From Chryseobacterium sp. BLS98 (GTDB taxonomy: Bacteria; Bacteroidota; Bacteroidia; Flavobacteriales; Weeksellaceae), in the NCBI RefSeq assembly GCF_001045445.1, contig NZ_LFNF01000002.1:1-64000 (forward strand): a stretch of 64,000 nt of DNA, written 5' to 3'. The notes beneath the pieces are model-generated. The model made no database searches, was not told the DNA's origin, and worked only from the letters and a program-made list of their open reading frames with translations. Position numbers and translations under genes: made by a program. Positions 16,592 to 27,093 of this stretch are shown in pieces; position 1 is the first letter of the stretch, and each line of letters begins with the position of its first letter.

Positions 16592-17686
16592 ATGAGAAAT
16601 AAAATATTATCCGCCTTTTTGTTGTTTTGGACGGCTGTTTCCTTTGCACAGAATACCCCATCCAATGATGAATATGCTAAATCTAAAGAAATCATCAGGG
16701 ACCTCGACTCTATAGTCTCGCCCAATGGCATCCAGGAAAGCTATCCTGTCACTATAGGAAATATAAAACAGCAGGTATATGTAAGGGGACAGAATAAAGA
16801 AAATCCCATTATCCTGTTCGTCCATGGAGGTCCGGCTTCACCTGTCAGTCCTGTCATGTGGATGTTCCAGAGACCTATTGAGGAATATTTTACGGTGGTG
16901 AACTATGATCAGAGAGCCGCCGGAAAAACCTATGCTATTAATGACACCGCTAATTTAGGGAATACCATACATATCGACCAATATGTAAAAGATGCTATTG
17001 AGCTGGCTGAATACATTGAGAAAAAATACAAAAAGAAAAAAGTGATACTGATGGGGCACAGCTGGGGAACTATTGTTTGCATGAATGCAGCATTGAAAAG
17101 ACCCGATCTGTTTTATTCATATGTAGGCATCGGGCAGATCATCAACACAAGAGATAATGAGCGTTTGAGTGTAGAGTATGCTTTAAAAGAAGCTACCCGT
17201 TTAAAAAATGATGCAGCTATCAAAGAATTGAAATCCATTTCACCCTATCCCGGAAATCAGCCGATAACCAGAGAAAGAATCATCATTGCAAGGAAGTGGC
17301 CGCAATATTATGGCGGGCTTACTGCATTCAGAAACAATTCGAGATATTATTTTCAGGCCCCTCTTCTCTTCTCGGAATATTCGGAAAAGGATCTTGATGC
17401 CCTTGGTGCAGGAAGTCTTTTTACATTGGGAAAACTGCTGCCCGAATTTTTAAATGTTGATTTTAAAGGGGTAAAAAACTTCCCGATTCCTGTTTTTATG
17501 TTTATGGGACGCCACGATTACACCACTCCTTCCGAGCCTACCCACACGTGGCTGCAAAATGTAAAAGCTCCTGCGAAAAAAGGAATCTGGTTTGAGAATT
17601 CAGCCCATCTGATTCCCTGGGAAGAGCCTGGAAAAATGCTGGTGACTTTATTGAATGACGTTCTGCCAACTGTCAAAGACAAGTAA
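16592..17686 (+). CDS. Secreted alpha/beta hydrolase, proline-iminopeptidase-like
   Basis: The product is 364 residues with a cleavable signal peptide (MRNKILSAFLLFWTAVSFAQ). The catalytic frame is complete: oxyanion motif LFVHGGPASP near 76-85, YDQRAAGKT near 107-115, nucleophile elbow MGHSWGT near 153-159, acid FMGRHDYTTP near 307-316 and histidine ENSAHLIPWEEPG near 336-348. It belongs to peptidase family S33-like hydrolases. It probably acts in the periplasm on peptides or esters. It stands alone and ends before a strong terminator. Confidence 0.88.
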   Translation: MRNKILSAFLLFWTAVSFAQNTPSNDEYAKSKEIIRDLDSIVSPNGIQESYPVTIGNIKQQVYVRGQNKENPIILFVHGGPASPVSPVMWMFQRPIEEYFTVVNYDQRAAGKTYAINDTANLGNTIHIDQYVKDAIELAEYIEKKYKKKKVILMGHSWGTIVCMNAALKRPDLFYSYVGIGQIINTRDNERLSVEYALKEATRLKNDAAIKELKSISPYPGNQPITRERIIIARKWPQYYGGLTAFRNNSRYYFQAPLLFSEYSEKDLDALGAGSLFTLGKLLPEFLNVDFKGVKNFPIPVFMFMGRHDYTTPSEPTHTWLQNVKAPAKKGIWFENSAHLIPWEEPGKMLVTLLNDVLPTVKDK

Positions 17687-17812
17687 TGGATAGAAGTATT
17701 TAAGCCTTAAAAAGATTTCTTTTTAAACCATTAAGGAGAATGAATTTAAGGTTCTCTCAATACTCTTAACAACTTACTCTATGTTAATAAGTTCAAAATA
17801 AAAGTTTGATAT

Positions 17813-17847
17813 AAAAAAGCCTTACATCGAATAATGTAAGGCTTTTA
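17813..17847. terminator. Bidirectional terminator
   Basis: The perfect stem AAAAAGCCTTACAT / ATGTAAGGCTTTTT has loop CGAATA and A/T runs on both sides. It separates the convergent genes ending at 17686 and 17869. Confidence 0.9.
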
Positions 17848-17868
17848 TTTTATTGAATATCTTAAAGT

Positions 17869-19638
17869 TTAGAAGGTAATTTTCACCCCTCCAAGAATCT
17901 GTGCACCCAGTACTTTATAACCTTTATACGTCTGGTAATTCGAGTTCAGAAGATTATTTCCGATGGCGAAAATACTGAAGTTTTTATGAAATTTATATTC
18001 TGCAGAAAGGTTTAAATCTGCATACCCTCCTACTTTATCATTCCTGTTTTCCGTAGACTGGTACATCAGGTCCGGATTAGCAACTCCTTCAATGGCAAAA
18101 GAATTCGTCGTTCTGTCGCTCGCGAAAATCCCTTTGAATCCTAACAGTAGTTTTTTATCCAGCATGGTATATTTCGCTCCGATACTTGCATTAAACAAAG
18201 GAACATTATAAATATCCTTGTAATTTTTAAGATCGTATTTTGTAAACTTTAACTCTGCGTCCAAAATCAGGTTCTCCAGAGGGAAATACTGTACACTACC
18301 TTTAATATCGCTTACATTTCCATCATCATACACCGCTGAGAATGTATTGGCAAAATTATAGGCGGAACGGTTCAGAGTATAGGTATTATCAAACAGGTTA
18401 TTGGCCTGGAAAAACATGATATTGTTGATCTTTCCATAGCCTGCAGAGAAGTCATATTTGAAGGTTTCATCAATATCACCTCTCAAACCTGCATAAAAAT
18501 GATATTTAGTCTCTGTAGGAGTTAAAAACTGGTCAGAAACGATGAATGGGTTCGCCTGCAAAAGATCCCCATATGTATTAAGCTTCAAACCGCCGTCTAC
18601 TCCTCCGTAGAATTTAAATTCTTTGGCAGCGGCAAACTGGAACTCAGCCTGTGGAAACCAGTAAGTTTTATTATTTTTTACTTCTCCTCCGATTATATCG
18701 CTGGAATTTTTAGCATTCAGGAAAGAGAATGTAGATCCCAGCATTAAATAGGAATCCCCTTTTGTGAAAGTCACTTTCGGATCTAAAGTTGTATTGAAGA
18801 AATTGGATGAATTTTTATCCCTGATCGCAAATTCCGATTTCACAGCTTCGATTCCTACTCCCAGATCTGCATTTAAATTAATTCCTGATTTCCCGATCTC
18901 CACTGCATGCTTCGAAAGGTTCGCCAAAATGGAAACCTGGTTTTCCTGTGCATCGAAATGATCTTTCAGAAAAGAGGATTTTACCCTTACATCATTTAAG
19001 ATCTCATTCGAATAAAAATCATAGTATCCGTTCACTTTGAACTGATTCACTCTTTGCTTCAAATCTACATCTGCAGCAGGCTCTAAGGCATAAATTCCGT
19101 AATACCTGTTATTATCCAGTCCATACTGTGCATTCAGGTTGAATTTCCCTTTTTCGCCGTATGAATTTAAGTAAGCCCCGATTGCTGTAGAACTCTGCTT
19201 GGAATCCCAGGCATATTCCTTTTTCAGACCCAAAGTGGAAAGGAAATGGAAATCTGCCCCTACTTCCAGTTTATTTTCAAGGGTTTTGGAAATATTGGCG
19301 TCTGCGAGGATTTTTCCGAAGTTCCCCATTCCGAACTGCAGGTAATTATTTTGAGCCGTCCCTTCAAATTTCGGGGTCACATCCTGTCCCTGAATGGTTG
19401 AAGTTTTAAAATCCGAAACCGCAGGCACATCCGTAATGGTATATTTTACAGGGTTCTGGGATTTTTCTTCCGGCGGATAATTTTTAATGGTTTCCACAGA
19501 AGTCTTCTTCTTCTCGATCTTCTTCACTTCCGGTTCCCGCTTCTTGTTAAGAATCAGTTTTTCCTCCTTGATCTGGGCAAACGCAAACTGCGAAAACCCT
19601 AAAAATAATATGGATAAAAATTGAATTTTTCTGTTCAT
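17869..19638 (-). CDS. Outer-membrane beta-barrel protein without TonB plug
   Basis: The product is 589 residues with a signal peptide ending at FAFAQ. A charged, Lys/Glu-rich linker (about residues 25-65) leads to an aromatic, alternating-strand region typical of a 20-plus-strand barrel, ending in the terminal phenylalanine (GGVKITF). The plug domain and TonB box of a normal TonB-dependent receptor are absent, though the barrel style is the same. It is encoded 80 bp downstream of a giant TPR gene on the same strand, a pairing that suggests a shared export or envelope complex. Confidence 0.75.
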   Translation of the reverse strand: MNRKIQFLSILFLGFSQFAFAQIKEEKLILNKKREPEVKKIEKKKTSVETIKNYPPEEKSQNPVKYTITDVPAVSDFKTSTIQGQDVTPKFEGTAQNNYLQFGMGNFGKILADANISKTLENKLEVGADFHFLSTLGLKKEYAWDSKQSSTAIGAYLNSYGEKGKFNLNAQYGLDNNRYYGIYALEPAADVDLKQRVNQFKVNGYYDFYSNEILNDVRVKSSFLKDHFDAQENQVSILANLSKHAVEIGKSGINLNADLGVGIEAVKSEFAIRDKNSSNFFNTTLDPKVTFTKGDSYLMLGSTFSFLNAKNSSDIIGGEVKNNKTYWFPQAEFQFAAAKEFKFYGGVDGGLKLNTYGDLLQANPFIVSDQFLTPTETKYHFYAGLRGDIDETFKYDFSAGYGKINNIMFFQANNLFDNTYTLNRSAYNFANTFSAVYDDGNVSDIKGSVQYFPLENLILDAELKFTKYDLKNYKDIYNVPLFNASIGAKYTMLDKKLLLGFKGIFASDRTTNSFAIEGVANPDLMYQSTENRNDKVGGYADLNLSAEYKFHKNFSIFAIGNNLLNSNYQTYKGYKVLGAQILGGVKITF

Positions 19639-19718
19639 TATTTTTTGTATTTAAGCATTTACATAAAACATATTGATGATTTTTCATGAATACATTCTAC
19701 ATGAATACAGTAGTACAT

Positions 19719-22682
19719 TTACTTTTTAATCTGCTTTTTAACTTCTTTTGCTTCCGCCACGATCTCAGGGAAATCCTTATAGTTCTCAATGATCTGGTCG
19801 CAGGTATAACTTGCCTGATAATTATCCTTCAGTCCGATATAGTTCTTAGCCATCAGCACCAGGGCTTTTGCACCCCAATAATCTTCCGAAGCATAATTGT
19901 TTGCCAGCTTAAAGATAGTTTCGTTTGAAGATTTGAAAGCCTTTCCTTTATTCTGATAATAAGCTTTGGCATATAAAGCTTCTGCAGCCACAGAGGTGTT
20001 GGATGATTTTTCAAGGGAAGTATAGGCAGCCTGTGCATCTTTATCTTTCCCTGAATTCATTAAGCTTCTCGCTTTAATTACCTTCGCTGTTTCAATAACC
20101 GCAGCTGAGTTTTTAGAGTTGGCAATAACTGCATTAGCTAATTTTTCAGCTTCAGAGAAGCTTTTCTCACCGGCATATATTTTCATCAGCTCCACATTGG
20201 CGTAGTTCTTAATGTTGATATCGGAAGAGTTCCTGATGTTCTCAAGATATTTTTTAGCCTCTGCCGTGTTGCCCTGTGCTGTAAAGATCTGCGCAAGACG
20301 GGTCTGTGCATCATCCTGGTAATCGTTCTGTACAGCAGCCACTTCCTGCAGTACAAGAAGCGCTTTTGTAGAGTTGTTGGTCTGATAGTAGCTTTCCCCC
20401 AGCTCGTATTTAGCCTGATAAAGCCCTTCCCCTGTAGGATTCTGAGTTAAATATTTTTCGTAGTAAGAAATGGCATTTTTGTAGTCTTTCTTGGTAAAAT
20501 ACTGTTTTCCGGTAGAAAGGTTGATTTCATCAATTTCAGAGGCATCTACATTCACACCTATATTCTTCGCAAAGCTTTCATACCCGGAAACATCACCATT
20601 CTTTGTGAAAATTGGTTTTGCCGCCTGAACGATTTTTTCCGCATAAGCCGTATTTTTATACTGTTCTCCTAAAGATTTAAGCTCAGAAAGTGCTTTATCA
20701 CTTTGGTTCTGGTCGATATAATTTTGTGCCCTGTAAATGGATGCATTGGCAACAAGGTCTTTATCCGAAGAAGTTTTGATCACTTTGGCAAAAGCGTCAT
20801 TGGAGTTCGCAAAATCATCCTGGGCCGCATATGCCGTTCCCATTTCGTACTGGGCATCGTCGTAATATTCGGAATCAGGGTATTTGGATAAAAGATTTTT
20901 TAAATTGTTGATTTTCGCCTGTGTATCTCCTTTAAATCCTAAAGCCATTGCTTTCTGGTATAAAGTATAATCTGTGGCATCTTCGTTTTTATTGTAAATC
21001 GCAATCGCTTCATTCAGGTCATTGTTGGCATAATGAATATCTGCCAGACGAAGTTCCGCATCATTTTTGAATTCAGGCTTTGGATTATTCAGGTACTGCT
21101 TGAAATAGGTCTGTGCCTGGTCGAATTTTTTAGATTTGAAATAAGCATAACCCAGATCATAAGGCAATTGCTGTTTTTCCGGGAAATTTTCATTAAGCAG
21201 CTTTTCATAACGGGCAATGGCAGACGGATAATTCCCTTTCTGGTAATACACCTGACCTAGCCAATACAATGCCCTGTTGTAAAATTCTTTATTGATATTG
21301 AACCCTAAGCTTCTCAGGAAATACGTTTCCGCTTCGTCATAATTCCCTTTGTTGAATTCCTCAGTTCCCAGTAGATAGGAAACCTCCTGATCCACCTTAT
21401 TGATTTCAGGAGTGGAATCCTTAAGTCTGTCGATGGCATTAAGGGTTTCTTTATAATTCCCAGAATATAAGTAAGACTTCACAAGAAGTGATCTCATTTC
21501 CGTTGCATTCGCATCATTCTGATTGTTGTTGATATAGCTCTGAATTACTGCAGAAGGGCTCTCAAACGGGTTTCCGATATCATAGCTCAATTTGGCGTAT
21601 TGTTCGTGCGCCAGTTTTTTAACTTTTGCATCGTAGTCCATCTGGTAAGAAGAACGGAACGCCGAAAGGGCTTCCTGCTTCTTGTCTACAGCCAGATAGG
21701 CATTTCCCAACTGGTAGTAAGCATTCTGGGCCAAAGCCGAATTACTGTTGATAAGCTGGTTATAATAAGAAACCGCTTCATCATACTTTTTCAGCTGGGC
21801 GGCTACAAACCCCATTTCATAGAGATCATTTTCAGAAGGGTTCTGCTGAACATTCAGGTAATCTTTCAAATGAGGATACGCTGAATTGTAATCATTCTTC
21901 ATGAAATAACTTTCCCCAATGATCTTATGAACCTCCGCTTTATATGCATCTGAAATATCTTCATTCAGAAGTGCTGTTCCTTCGGTGATAGCCTGGTCGT
22001 AATTTTTGTCATTATAGTACATCTGCACATAATAAGGACGCACCAGCTTGGAGAATTTCGGCTGGTCTTTCACAGAGTCGAAATACTGGAAAGCCTTATC
22101 GCTCTGCCTGTTTGAATAGTAAAGGTGACCCAGCATATAGGCAATATCTCCTTTCTGGGATTCATCAGCCGTTTTATAAGCTTCTTCCAGCGCATCTGTA
22201 GCGCCTTTGGTATCGCCCATCATAAACTTAGCATAGCCTAGTTTCAGAATATACTGTGTATTTTCTTCTTTGGAAAGTTGGTACTGATTTACTTTTTTCA
22301 GTGTTTCCAAAGCTTTTTCGAAATCTTTTTTAGCCAGATAATAATCCGCCAGAGGAAGATTAGCCTGGGCAAAATAGGCTGAATTCGGATATTCTTTCAT
22401 GAAGGCTGTTAACCCTTCTTCCGCATGATTTTTCTGGAGAATTACCCCGATCACATTATCAAAAAACTGCGCTGCTTCTTTTCTCGATTTGGACAGATTC
22501 TGGTTATAGAAGTACTGTCTGGCATATTCGAACTGGGAAGCATTGTATATTTTAGTCTGATAAAGATTTTCGGCGAGATTGAACCTGTAATTTTCTTTCT
22601 GTGTAAAGTACTGTGACTGTTGCGCTTCGGAAATTCCGAAATAGAGCACGGCAGCTGAGAGAAGGATTTTTTTTGAATTCAT
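19719..22682 (-). CDS. Large periplasmic tetratricopeptide-repeat protein
   Basis: The product is 987 residues with a signal peptide (MNSKKILLSAAVLYFGISEAQQ). The rest is almost wholly TPR-like helical hairpins; clear units include ALYWLGQVYYQKGNYPSAIA, YDLGYAYFKSKKFDQAQTYF and YELGESYYQTNNSTKALLVL. I estimate more than twenty units. It is probably a periplasmic or outer-membrane-associated scaffold. The neighbouring plugless barrel gene lies downstream in the same orientation, so the two may form one complex. Confidence 0.88.
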   Translation of the reverse strand: MNSKKILLSAAVLYFGISEAQQSQYFTQKENYRFNLAENLYQTKIYNASQFEYARQYFYNQNLSKSRKEAAQFFDNVIGVILQKNHAEEGLTAFMKEYPNSAYFAQANLPLADYYLAKKDFEKALETLKKVNQYQLSKEENTQYILKLGYAKFMMGDTKGATDALEEAYKTADESQKGDIAYMLGHLYYSNRQSDKAFQYFDSVKDQPKFSKLVRPYYVQMYYNDKNYDQAITEGTALLNEDISDAYKAEVHKIIGESYFMKNDYNSAYPHLKDYLNVQQNPSENDLYEMGFVAAQLKKYDEAVSYYNQLINSNSALAQNAYYQLGNAYLAVDKKQEALSAFRSSYQMDYDAKVKKLAHEQYAKLSYDIGNPFESPSAVIQSYINNNQNDANATEMRSLLVKSYLYSGNYKETLNAIDRLKDSTPEINKVDQEVSYLLGTEEFNKGNYDEAETYFLRSLGFNINKEFYNRALYWLGQVYYQKGNYPSAIARYEKLLNENFPEKQQLPYDLGYAYFKSKKFDQAQTYFKQYLNNPKPEFKNDAELRLADIHYANNDLNEAIAIYNKNEDATDYTLYQKAMALGFKGDTQAKINNLKNLLSKYPDSEYYDDAQYEMGTAYAAQDDFANSNDAFAKVIKTSSDKDLVANASIYRAQNYIDQNQSDKALSELKSLGEQYKNTAYAEKIVQAAKPIFTKNGDVSGYESFAKNIGVNVDASEIDEINLSTGKQYFTKKDYKNAISYYEKYLTQNPTGEGLYQAKYELGESYYQTNNSTKALLVLQEVAAVQNDYQDDAQTRLAQIFTAQGNTAEAKKYLENIRNSSDINIKNYANVELMKIYAGEKSFSEAEKLANAVIANSKNSAAVIETAKVIKARSLMNSGKDKDAQAAYTSLEKSSNTSVAAEALYAKAYYQNKGKAFKSSNETIFKLANNYASEDYWGAKALVLMAKNYIGLKDNYQASYTCDQIIENYKDFPEIVAEAKEVKKQIKK

Positions 22683-22919
22683 TCTTTTTCTGAATAAAAA
22701 GATTAGTCTATATAAGTTAACGAAAATATTAAAAACTTATTGTTTAAGCAACTTTTAAAGGTTTAATAACATAAATTAACAATTAATTACATTTCACTCT
22801 CTGATGATAAAAAATGATTAATTTAGTCCTTAAAAATTTGAAAAGATTTTAATTTAGAATTCTCAAAAGAACATTTTGACCGAACCCTTTTTCCAAAGCA
22901 GCTAAAAACATACCATTAC

Positions 22920-25160
22920 ATGAAAATTAGAATACTTTTAGCATTAATTTTTGCTAACCTGGTGCAGGCTCAAAAATTTTACTTCCCTAAAACAGCAGTG
23001 ACCGACTCTGTCGTTCTGGAAAAAAAAATGCCGCTGCTTGCTTCAAAACTGATGACACAGCCGCAACTGCTGAAATTAAAAAAAACAAGCAGTATTACGT
23101 TTTCGGATAATCTTTTCCGACTGCAGATGGTAGCGAAGGATTATAAAAAATCTATTGTTACCTTATCAGAGTACCGGAGCGAATTTGCTGATCATAATAT
23201 GGCAGGGAACAAATTCATTGCCTATGAATTCTACAGCCTGGCAAAACTAGCTGAGGAAAAAGAAAAAATACCTTTTCATGATGCCCTTGAAAAATCATTT
23301 AATAAAAAATATGAAAGTCTTCCTGATCAGTTGATCACTAAAGTAAATACGGCTGTTGATGGAGATGTGATTGCCGCAAGAAAACTTCTTAAAGAGAGTC
23401 TGGACAAGCAAAAAGATAAGGACAGTATAGATTACAGCTCTGCTTTAGCTTTATGCAAAAATTATCTGAACTATAAAACCTATTCCAGTCTTAAACCTCA
23501 GATCATGCAGCTGGTAGAAGCAAAAGATAAGGAAAAATTCATTATTGAAACAAAAGATTTAAAAACAAAAAACGGAAACACCCTGACCATCACCATCGTC
23601 AGAAAAAAAGAAAATACATCCCCTCTTCCTGTTATTCTTACCAATAACATTTATGCCGGACCTTTCGATGCCTATTTCGGGAAAAGAGCCGCCGTTTACA
23701 ATTATGTTGGCGCTGTTGTCAATACCCGCGGCAAAAGAAACAGTAGTGATGAAAACAACCCTTTTGAGCATGAATCACAGGATATTTATGAAGTCATCGA
23801 CTGGGTTAGCAAACAGCCATGGAGCAACGGCAAAGTCGGAATGATAGGCGGCAGCTACTTAGGTTTCAGCCAATGGGCGGCAGTAAAGAAACTGCATCCT
23901 GCCTTAAAAACAATTGTCCCTCAGGTTGCCGTAGGAATCGGGATAGATTACCCTGCCCAAAATAATATATTCATGAGCTATATGCTACAGTGGATCAACT
24001 ATGTAACGAACAATAAGCTTACAGATGAAGCGGATTTCAATAATGCCAAGAAATGGGACTCCATCAATACCGCATGGTACAAAAGCGGAAAATCATTCAG
24101 GGCTCTGGATACCATAAGCGGGAAGCCTAACAAGATATTTCAAAGGTGGCTGGATCATCCGGGATATGATGAAAACTGGCAGAAAATGGTTCCTTACAAA
24201 GAGGATTTTGCCAACATCAACATTCCTATTCTAACGACCACGGGATATTATGATGATGATCAGATTGGGGCACTATCCTATTTTAAGGCCCATCATCAAT
24301 ATAATAAAAATGCCAATCACTATCTGGTCATAGGTCCTTACGATCACGGTGGTGCGCAAAGTTTCGGATTCACTTATGTTGCCGGCCGGCCGATAGACCC
24401 TGCGGCAAGGATAAGCATTGATGACCTGGCTTTCTCATGGTTCGATTATATCCTGAAAAACGGTAAAAAACCTGAAATTTTAAAAGACCGGATCAATTTT
24501 CAGGTAATGAATACCAATACATGGAAACATGTTCCCACTCTGGAGAACATGCATAATTCAACCATTAAATTCTATCTTCAGGATCGTAAAGATGCTTCGT
24601 CAGTTTTTAATCAGCCTGCCAAGAAAAGTTTCACTGAACAAACCGTTGATTTTAAAAACAGGGATCAAAAAGACACTTATCATCAAGTAAGTAAAACAGA
24701 CAGTGTAAAAACTACGAACTCTGTTTATTTCGAAAGTGAAGTTCTGAATAAAGACCTTATTATCAGTGGAAACCCGGGCGGATTTTTCAATGTTTCCATT
24801 AACAAGAAAGATTTCGATACAGATATGTATTTATACCAGATACAGCCTGATGGAAAAACATTTTTGCTATCAACCCATATCGTAAGAGCGAGCTATGCAA
24901 AAGACAATGCTGTCCGTCAGTTACTTGAACCTGGTAAAATAGAACAGATTCCTATAAAAAATTCAATATTCATCAGTAAAAAGATAGAAAAAGGAAGCAA
25001 ACTGGTTTTGTTGGTGGGTGTGAATAAAACCCCAAGCTGGCAGATCAATTATGGAACCGGCAAGGATGTAAGTGATGAAACCATAAAGGATGCCGGTGAG
25101 CCACTGAAAATAAAATGGTACAATGACAGTTATGTGGAAATACCTATTTATCAAGAGTAA
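22920..25160 (+). CDS. Secreted CocE/NonD-family (S15) hydrolase
   Basis: The product is 746 residues with signal peptide MKIRILLALIFANLVQAQ. The catalytic alpha/beta domain begins near residue 210. The nucleophile is Ser in GMIGGSYLGFSQW near 306-318, the acid is likely in TTGYYDDDQIGAL near 441-453 and the histidine in GPYDHGGAQSF near 478-488. The C-terminal 200 residues form the jelly-roll domain of X-Pro dipeptidyl-peptidase/acyl-esterase proteins. An N-terminal helical region of about 200 residues is extra. It probably cleaves peptides or acyl esters in the periplasm. Confidence 0.88.
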   Translation: MKIRILLALIFANLVQAQKFYFPKTAVTDSVVLEKKMPLLASKLMTQPQLLKLKKTSSITFSDNLFRLQMVAKDYKKSIVTLSEYRSEFADHNMAGNKFIAYEFYSLAKLAEEKEKIPFHDALEKSFNKKYESLPDQLITKVNTAVDGDVIAARKLLKESLDKQKDKDSIDYSSALALCKNYLNYKTYSSLKPQIMQLVEAKDKEKFIIETKDLKTKNGNTLTITIVRKKENTSPLPVILTNNIYAGPFDAYFGKRAAVYNYVGAVVNTRGKRNSSDENNPFEHESQDIYEVIDWVSKQPWSNGKVGMIGGSYLGFSQWAAVKKLHPALKTIVPQVAVGIGIDYPAQNNIFMSYMLQWINYVTNNKLTDEADFNNAKKWDSINTAWYKSGKSFRALDTISGKPNKIFQRWLDHPGYDENWQKMVPYKEDFANINIPILTTTGYYDDDQIGALSYFKAHHQYNKNANHYLVIGPYDHGGAQSFGFTYVAGRPIDPAARISIDDLAFSWFDYILKNGKKPEILKDRINFQVMNTNTWKHVPTLENMHNSTIKFYLQDRKDASSVFNQPAKKSFTEQTVDFKNRDQKDTYHQVSKTDSVKTTNSVYFESEVLNKDLIISGNPGGFFNVSINKKDFDTDMYLYQIQPDGKTFLLSTHIVRASYAKDNAVRQLLEPGKIEQIPIKNSIFISKKIEKGSKLVLLVGVNKTPSWQINYGTGKDVSDETIKDAGEPLKIKWYNDSYVEIPIYQE

Positions 25161-25235
25161 AGGCATTTAACTTATAAATTTTCGCATTTTTAACTAAATA
25201 TTAAGAGGACGGATAACATCAAAATAAAAAATCAT

Positions 25236-25243
25236 TACATTTG
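25236..25243 (+). promoter_or_regulatory. Bacteroidota-type -7 promoter element for the permease gene
   Basis: TACATTTG fits TAnnTTTG and lies 29 bp before the ATG at 25272. No clear -33 TTTG was found at the expected spacing. Confidence 0.45.
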
Positions 25244-25271
25244 CTTTTTTTCAAACTCAAATAAATATTGA

Positions 25272-26948
25272 ATGAATCAACTTTTCAGAAGGAAAAACTA
25301 TTCAGAAACAGATACATCTACCAGCCTACTAAGGGTTCTGGGTGTTTGGGATATTGTTTTTTTTGGTATTGCGGCCATTATTGGAGCAGGAAGTTTCAGC
25401 AGCTTAGGTGAAGCGGTTTTCAGGGGTGGCCCCGGAGTTATTCTATTGTATTTAATTTGTGGTTTTGCCTGCGGTTTTACAGCGTTATGCTATGCTGAAT
25501 TTGCCAGCAGGATTCCTACGGCAGGTTCTGCATACACTTATGCCTACGCCAGTTTCGGGGAACTGATTGCCTGGGTTATCGGATGGGCGCTGATCATGGA
25601 ATATTCATTCGGGAATATTTACGTAGCCTTTTCCTGGTCAGATTACTTTACCAGCTTCTTAGGACGTCTGGGAATGCATATCCCTGATTATCTTACCTGC
25701 AGCTATACGGAAGCAAGAAAAGCCGTTCAATACGGTTCCGAAAACAAAGAACTGTTAAGTGCATGGAATACAGCACCCCTGATCGGCAACCTGAAATTCA
25801 TCCTTGACCTTCCCGCATTGGTGATCAACGGCCTTATTACATGGCTTTGTTATGTAGGGGTAAAGGAAAGTAAGAATTTTAATAATTCTTTGGTTATCTT
25901 AAAATTAGCAGTCATTGTTTTAGTAATTTTAGTAGGCTTTTCTTACATCAATACAGAGAACTGGACACCCATAAATCCGGAAACAAAGGTCGCATCATTC
26001 ATGCCCAATGGTTTTGCAGGAGTAATGAGTGCTGTTTCAGGGGTTTTCTTTGCTTATATCGGGTTTGATGCATTAAGTGTACTTTCTGAAGAAACCAAAG
26101 ACCCTCAGAAAACACTTCCGAAAGGAATGATCATCTCTCTTGTGCTTTGTACTGTAATTTATATCGCTTTAACCCTGGTTTTAACAGGAATGGTAGATTA
26201 CAGGAAGTTTGACGGCATAGGTGACCCGCTTTCATTTATATTTGAAAAATCGAATGCCAATGTAGCCTGGATGGAACTTGTGGTTTCCTTCGTAGCTATT
26301 GTTGCTATTACTACTGTATTATTGGTATTCCAGATGGGACAGCCAAGAATCTGGTATGCAATGAGCCGTGACGGGTTAATGCCTGAAAAATTCAAGACGG
26401 TACATCCTAAATACAAAACTCCTTCGTTTGCTACCATTATTACAGGTATTGCAGTAGGAGTTCCTATCCTGTTTACAGATAAAACGTTCATTCTGGATTT
26501 TACAAGTATCGGAACGATCTTCGCTTTTGTACTGGTTTGTGCAGGTGTATTAATGCTTCCTGCAAAAGAGAAGATTAAAGGCAGATTCCACCTTCCTTAT
26601 ATTAACGGTAAAATTATTTTTCCTGTAATTTTTATTGGAGGACTGATCGGTTTCTATTTCTGGCAGCCGGAGTTTTTTACCAATCTAATGGACTGGAAAG
26701 ATCCCAAAGAAGGTGAATTCAGAGCTTCTATTTTCGTATTCATCCTGATTAATCTGGTTTTGTGCATTTTTGCTTTTATTAAAAACTTCTCTTTGATTCC
26801 TTTAATCGGGCTAAGTTCATGCTTATACCTTCTTACAGGAATGAGCCACGAGAACTGGTTCTGGTTCGGGCTTTGGTTCGCTTTAGGACTAATAATTTAT
26901 TTCTGCTACGGCTATAGAAACAGCAAGCTCAGAAAAGAAACAGCGTAA
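25272..26948 (+). CDS. APC-superfamily amino acid permease
   Basis: The product is 558 residues with about 12-14 membrane segments. The N-terminal signature GIAAIIGAGSFSSLGEAVF near 33-51 contains the unwound TM1 motif G-A-G, and ISLVLCTVIYIALTLVLTGM lies in the middle. The family is the cationic-amino-acid-transporter-like branch of APC permeases. It likely imports amino acids; the substrate is not evident. It follows a peptidase-like gene, consistent with peptide and amino-acid scavenging, and is followed by a terminator. Confidence 0.9.
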   Translation: MNQLFRRKNYSETDTSTSLLRVLGVWDIVFFGIAAIIGAGSFSSLGEAVFRGGPGVILLYLICGFACGFTALCYAEFASRIPTAGSAYTYAYASFGELIAWVIGWALIMEYSFGNIYVAFSWSDYFTSFLGRLGMHIPDYLTCSYTEARKAVQYGSENKELLSAWNTAPLIGNLKFILDLPALVINGLITWLCYVGVKESKNFNNSLVILKLAVIVLVILVGFSYINTENWTPINPETKVASFMPNGFAGVMSAVSGVFFAYIGFDALSVLSEETKDPQKTLPKGMIISLVLCTVIYIALTLVLTGMVDYRKFDGIGDPLSFIFEKSNANVAWMELVVSFVAIVAITTVLLVFQMGQPRIWYAMSRDGLMPEKFKTVHPKYKTPSFATIITGIAVGVPILFTDKTFILDFTSIGTIFAFVLVCAGVLMLPAKEKIKGRFHLPYINGKIIFPVIFIGGLIGFYFWQPEFFTNLMDWKDPKEGEFRASIFVFILINLVLCIFAFIKNFSLIPLIGLSSCLYLLTGMSHENWFWFGLWFALGLIIYFCYGYRNSKLRKETA

Positions 26949-26968
26949 GAATATCTACATCAATACAT

Positions 26969-27006
26969 AAAAGGCAAAGTCACAAATCAGCGACTTTGCC
27001 TTTTTT
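26969..27006 (+). terminator. Terminator after the permease gene
   Basis: AAAAGGCAAAGTC and GACTTTGCCTTTT form a 13-bp stem with loop ACAAATCAGC-like sequence and a T-run. It lies 20 bp after the stop codon. Confidence 0.85.
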
Positions 27007-27093
27007 CTTTTTTCTCCTTTTCCTTTTCCCTGCTTTCATCAAATCGGCAGAATTATTGCATATCTTACAACAGAACTATTAACTAATATTACC

